A stretch of 64,000 nt of DNA from Hoeflea_A sp040932035 (lineage in GTDB: Bacteria > Pseudomonadota > Alphaproteobacteria > Rhizobiales > Rhizobiaceae), in the NCBI RefSeq assembly GCF_040932035.1, contig NZ_JBFRBB010000002.1:930001-994000 (forward strand), read 5' to 3'. Shown here in pieces: positions 60,711 through 64,000 of this stretch (position 1 is the stretch's first letter; every line of letters begins with the position of its first letter). The translations under genes and the position numbers were made by a program. The notes under the pieces are model-generated. The model made no database searches. It was not told the origin of the DNA and saw only the letters and a list, made by a program, of their open reading frames with translations.

Positions 60711-61514
60711 ATGTCCGATGGCAACACCATCCTCGAAGCGGCAACCGGATCATCTCCGGTTGCCGCATCCCTGAAGAACGCCTATGTCCGTTTCGGTGCA
60801 TTTACCGCGATCGAGAATCTCAGCCTCGATGTCGAGGACGGCGCTTTTTACACCATTCTAGGACCCTCCGGCTGCGGGAAGTCGACCATGCTGCGGCTTG
60901 TGTCGGACCTGATCCCCGCCGCCTCAGGAGAAGTCAACATATTCGGCAAATCGACCGAAGAAGCGCGGCTTGCGCGCGAATTTGCCTTCGTCTTCCAGGA
61001 CGCAACGCTGTTGCCCTGGCGCACGGCACTGCAAAATGTCCAGCTACCCTTGGAAATCGGCCGCAAGCGCGGGGTGAAAATCCCGACAAGCGACAAGAGC
61101 CCGTCTGAATTGCTCGACCTCGTCGGTCTGTCCGGACGCGAAGATGCACTGCCCCACGAATTGTCCGGTGGCATGCGGCAGCGGGTGGCCATCGCCCGTG
61201 CTCTGGTCTGCAAGCCGAAACTCCTTCTCATGGACGAGCCGTTCGGTGCGCTCGACGAAATGACACGCGACCATCTCAATTTGCAACTGCTCAAGATCTG
61301 GCAGGAAACCGGTGTGACAATCCTGTTCGTCACTCATTCCATTCCGGAAGCCGTGTTCCTCGGCCAGAAGGTACTGATGCTGCAGGCTCATCCCGGAAGA
61401 TTGAAGGAAGTGGTTGAGATCGACCTGCCCTATCCACGCGAAATCAAGCTGCGGGACACACCCGAATTTACCCGCCACGCAGCCTATCTGCGCGAACTTC
61501 TGGAGGCGTGCTGA
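60711..61514 (+). CDS. ABC transporter ATP-binding protein (SsuB/TauB type)
   Basis: A 267-residue ATPase. Walker A is GPSGCGKST, the Q-loop is FQDATLLPW, the signature is LSGGMRQR, and Walker B is LLLMDEPFGALDEMT, in the order and spacing of SsuB/TauB. It starts 5 bp after the receptor gene and its stop overlaps the permease start (TGATG). It energises import by the neighbouring receptor and permease. Confidence 0.94.
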   Translation: MSDGNTILEAATGSSPVAASLKNAYVRFGAFTAIENLSLDVEDGAFYTILGPSGCGKSTMLRLVSDLIPAASGEVNIFGKSTEEARLAREFAFVFQDATLLPWRTALQNVQLPLEIGRKRGVKIPTSDKSPSELLDLVGLSGREDALPHELSGGMRQRVAIARALVCKPKLLLMDEPFGALDEMTRDHLNLQLLKIWQETGVTILFVTHSIPEAVFLGQKVLMLQAHPGRLKEVVEIDLPYPREIKLRDTPEFTRHAAYLRELLEAC

Positions 61515-62350
61515 TGACCATGGTGGACAAAGCCAATCCGGGCGACCTGGAAAAGGACGACCCGTCAGAACTGGCGCTCATCGAAGAACGCAAATTCGAA
61601 CGGCGGCGCAAGATCGAATCCATTGCCATACCCATCGGAACACTGATCTGCCTGCTGCTTGCCTGGCAACTGGGCGTTCGCCTCTTCGGCGTGCCGACCT
61701 ATATCGCGCCCGCTCCCAGTGATGTCGCAGGGGCATTCATCAAGCAGTTTCCACTGCTGTTGACGAATTTCTGGCCGACCCTGTTTGAAGCCGTGCTCGG
61801 TTTCATTACCGGAAACCTTGCCGCGGTGCTGATTGCAGTTGCCTTTGTGCACTCGAAGACTGTCGAAAAGGCGTTCTTCCCGATCGCCGTTTTCATAAAC
61901 ACCATCCCGATCCTGGCGATTGCGCCGATCCTGGTGCTGATCTTCGGCGCGGGCCTTACGGCAAAGGTTGTGATCGCGGCGCTGATCTGTTTCTTCCCGA
62001 CGCTTGTCAACATGGTGCGCGGCCTGCAGTCGGTCAGCCCGCAAGCGCTCGAACTGGCTCGGATCCTGTCGGCGTCGAAATCGGAGATTTTCTGGAAGAT
62101 CCGCCTGCCCTCCTCACTGCCGTTCCTGTTTTCGGCTCTCAAGATCGCAGCAACGACCTGCGTGATCGGTGCGATTGTCGGAGAATGGGTCGGCGCGGAT
62201 GTCGGACTTGGCGCCCTGATTATCGACTCTACGTTCAATTTCCGCTCGGCGCTGCTTTACGCAACCGTGTTCATGTCATCCGGCCTGTCCGTCGTGTTGT
62301 TCGCGAGCGTGTCGATAGCAGAACGCATGATCGTTCGTTGGCACACATAG
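61514..62350 (+). CDS. ABC transporter permease (SsuC/TauC type)
   Basis: A 278-residue inner-membrane permease of the BPD_transp_1 family with about six helices. An N-terminal charged stretch precedes the first helix near residue 40. The EAA loop is SPQALELARILSASKSEIFWKIRLPSSLPFLFSALK, ending in the usual position. The ATG at 61514 has GGAGG seven bases upstream. It completes the ABC operon; after 112 bp the FAD oxidoreductase follows. Confidence 0.93.
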   Translation: MTMVDKANPGDLEKDDPSELALIEERKFERRRKIESIAIPIGTLICLLLAWQLGVRLFGVPTYIAPAPSDVAGAFIKQFPLLLTNFWPTLFEAVLGFITGNLAAVLIAVAFVHSKTVEKAFFPIAVFINTIPILAIAPILVLIFGAGLTAKVVIAALICFFPTLVNMVRGLQSVSPQALELARILSASKSEIFWKIRLPSSLPFLFSALKIAATTCVIGAIVGEWVGADVGLGALIIDSTFNFRSALLYATVFMSSGLSVVLFASVSIAERMIVRWHT

Positions 62351-62462
62351 GGAACGCTTGAACCAAATTCATCGCACGCCCTTAAGCCGCTGAAACATTA
62401 GAGTTTAACCGCAACCGGCATACCATCCGGCAGGTCTGTTGCGCCCCAAGGAGCAAGATAAA

Positions 62463-63827
62463 ATGGCTGAACAGACAAAAGAACACGTCCTGTCATCAAG
62501 TCAGCAGATACCGGTTGTTGCCAATTCGGACGTCGTCGTCATCGGCGCCGGACCGGCGGGTCTGACTGCGGCCGTGTCGGCAGCGCGCAACGGCTGCTCG
62601 GTCACACTCGTCGAGCGCTACCACCACCTCGGCGGCATGGCGTCCGGAGGCATGGTTCTCGTCCTCGATGACATGGTCAACGAGGGTAACGAGATCGTCA
62701 CCACCGGCATCGTCAACGAATTCGTCGACCGCATGGAAAAACAGGACGGCGCGGTCTACCCGCCGCGGGAAGACTGCCTGACCAACTGGGAGATGTGGCA
62801 GAAATGGTCGCGCTGGGGCTGCATCGACTTTCACAAGACGGGCGTGCCCCAGCCGATCATCCACGCTGTCGCTTTCGATCCGGATTGCTGGAAACGCGTC
62901 AGTCTTGATCTGGTCCGGGAAGCCGGCGTCAATCTTCGCCTCCACAGCTGGTTCTCCGAGGCAATGGTCGAAGATGGACGTGTAACGGGCGTCATCGTCC
63001 AGACGAAACTCGGGCGTCAGGCGATCAAGGCCGGTATGGTGATCGACGCTTCCGGTGATCTCGATGTCGCTGCCTCTTCGGGCGCATCCTTCATCAACGG
63101 CCAGTACATCGTCACCACCGTATTCCGGCTGATGGACGTCGACACCGACAAGGCGGAAGCCTTCGAATACAGCGAACCGGAAGCCTACAAGAAGCTCGAC
63201 CGCGAAGCGCGCAGGCGCATTGGCGGAGCCTGGGGCATGTGGTGGCTGAAGACGCCTCTGCCGGGCGTCGTCTGGTGCAACTGCCCACATATGCCGGGCT
63301 ATGACGGCCTGTCCCCTGAAGATATGCTGGGCGCTGAAATCGAGGGCCGAGAGCGGATGATGAAGCTGTTGCATTTTGCCCGCGAAAACATTCCTGGATT
63401 CGAAAATGCGAAAATGCTGGGCGCTGCCGAACAGCTCGGCATTCGCCAGACCCGCCTGCTGCAGGGCGAATATGTGGTCACCAAGAAAGACGTCGCCAGC
63501 CGCCGGCACTTTGCTGACAGCGTATGCCGCGGTCGCGACTACTACACGCCCTACCGGGCACTGCTTCCAAAAGGGATCGACAATCTGATTGTCGCCGGCC
63601 GGCATTATTCAGTCGACAGCGACGCCCAGAAGCTCTCCCGCGAAATTCCGCCCTGCATGTCGCAAGGCGAAGCCGCGGGCGTTGCCGTCTCTCTGGCGCT
63701 GAGCGGCAACAAGGCGCTTCGCGACGTCGATGCGAAGCTGATTCAGAAGCAGATGCGCGCGCAAGGCGCCGATCCCGGCGACATCCCGTCGGCCAATGCG
63801 CTCGTTGAAGACCCGGTTACCGTGTGA
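62463..63827 (+). CDS. FAD-dependent oxidoreductase (FAD_oxidored type)
   Basis: A 454-residue flavoprotein with VIGAGPAGL at 26-34, VERYHHLGGMASGGM at about 52-66, and VIDASGDLDVAAS near 200. The C-terminal GIDNLIVAGRHYSVDS and PPCMSQGEAAGVAVSLAL segments are typical of pfam FAD_oxidored proteins. AAGGAG nine bases upstream supports the ATG at 62463. No signal peptide. Downstream is a CoA-transferase gene. Together with the ABC importer it suggests uptake, oxidation and CoA activation of an unknown compound. Confidence 0.87.
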   Translation: MAEQTKEHVLSSSQQIPVVANSDVVVIGAGPAGLTAAVSAARNGCSVTLVERYHHLGGMASGGMVLVLDDMVNEGNEIVTTGIVNEFVDRMEKQDGAVYPPREDCLTNWEMWQKWSRWGCIDFHKTGVPQPIIHAVAFDPDCWKRVSLDLVREAGVNLRLHSWFSEAMVEDGRVTGVIVQTKLGRQAIKAGMVIDASGDLDVAASSGASFINGQYIVTTVFRLMDVDTDKAEAFEYSEPEAYKKLDREARRRIGGAWGMWWLKTPLPGVVWCNCPHMPGYDGLSPEDMLGAEIEGRERMMKLLHFARENIPGFENAKMLGAAEQLGIRQTRLLQGEYVVTKKDVASRRHFADSVCRGRDYYTPYRALLPKGIDNLIVAGRHYSVDSDAQKLSREIPPCMSQGEAAGVAVSLALSGNKALRDVDAKLIQKQMRAQGADPGDIPSANALVEDPVTV

Positions 63828-63838
63828 GGATAATGAGA

Positions 63839-64000
63839 ATGACTGAGCCGAACACAATGCCCCTCGACGGTGTGCGGATCCTGGATTTCACCCAGGTGAT
63901 GCTTGGCCCGTGTGCAACGCAGATGCTCGCCGACTTTGGCGCCGACGTCATCAAGGTCGAGCGCCCTGGCGCTGGTGACCTGTCACGCAATTTCTTTGGC
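63839..64000 (+). CDS. Class-III CoA-transferase (CaiB/BaiF family), truncated by window edge
   Basis: Fifty-four residues are visible before the window ends. LDGVRILDFTQVMLGPCATQMLADFGADVIKVERPG is the family's highly conserved N-terminus; the GADVIKVE core is diagnostic. The ATG at 63839 lies 11 bp after the oxidoreductase stop, with AGGA upstream. The catalytic aspartate would lie beyond the edge. It likely transfers CoA between carboxylic acids in the same pathway. Confidence 0.9.
   Translation, partial: MTEPNTMPLDGVRILDFTQVMLGPCATQMLADFGADVIKVERPGAGDLSRNFFG

Overview
The window reads as a chromosomal segment of an alphaproteobacterium, most likely of the order Hyphomicrobiales (rhizobial relatives). 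This is inferred from the moderately high GC, the typical protein families (tripartite tricarboxylate transporters, TRAP and sugar ABC systems, a four-subunit sarcosine oxidase, a narKKGHJI cluster) and a rhizobial-style palindromic intergenic element. No rRNA, tRNA, CRISPR array, insertion sequence with a transposase or prophage gene was found. About 61 protein genes are supported, almost all intact; the last runs off the right edge.

Region 1 (142-19755) is an accessory catabolic region. It holds a flavin reductase divergent from a luciferase-like monooxygenase and a 3-oxoadipate-enol-lactonase-like hydrolase. There are two complete tripartite tricarboxylate transporter (TTT) sets, three Gfo/Idh/MocA dehydrogenases, an OsmC protein, an AEC exporter, an AhpD/CMD-family protein, an orphan leaderless DctP-like protein, a LysE exporter, two LysR regulators and one AraC regulator. 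The LysR box CTAT-N11-ATAG occurs exactly twice where expected: between the first LysR/TTT pair and upstream of the dehydrogenase next to it.

Region 2 (20164-34932) is a nitrate-respiration supercluster on the minus strand: narK1, narK2, narG, narH, narJ, narI, a PpiC-type isomerase, a hemerythrin, a beta-carbonic anhydrase, moeA and a DUF2478 protein, all with short gaps or overlaps. It is headed by a perfect FNR-type box (TTGAT-CTAA-ATCAA) and a divergent Crp/Fnr regulator resembling NarR.

Region 3 (35023-44677) holds an SDR, then a 302-bp element with perfect 32-bp inverted ends that supplies the stop codons of both convergent neighbours. Next come a class-I glutamine amidotransferase, a GlxA/GbdR-type regulator, and a sarcosine-oxidase operon (soxBDAG) ending in formate-tetrahydrofolate ligase. 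That operon demethylates sarcosine or a related N-methyl compound and handles the released one-carbon unit.

Region 4 (44818-51845) is the least conventional. A DUF6502/DUF5666 pair stands divergent from two abutting genes, an AMP-binding adenylation protein and a six-helix membrane flavoprotein. Together these two match the domain order of the fungal redox protein TmpL, but split in two. A 19-bp perfect palindrome lies between the divergent pairs. An ABC-2 exporter follows.

Region 5 (51842-64000) contains a ROK-regulated operon (ROK, M20 hydrolase, sugar-type ABC transporter, YhfX-like PLP enzyme) with a XylR-like operator. It also contains a LysR-controlled NMT1/SsuBC-type ABC operon with a FAD oxidoreductase and a truncated class-III CoA-transferase. 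Functions for unnamed catabolic clusters are inferences from family and context only.
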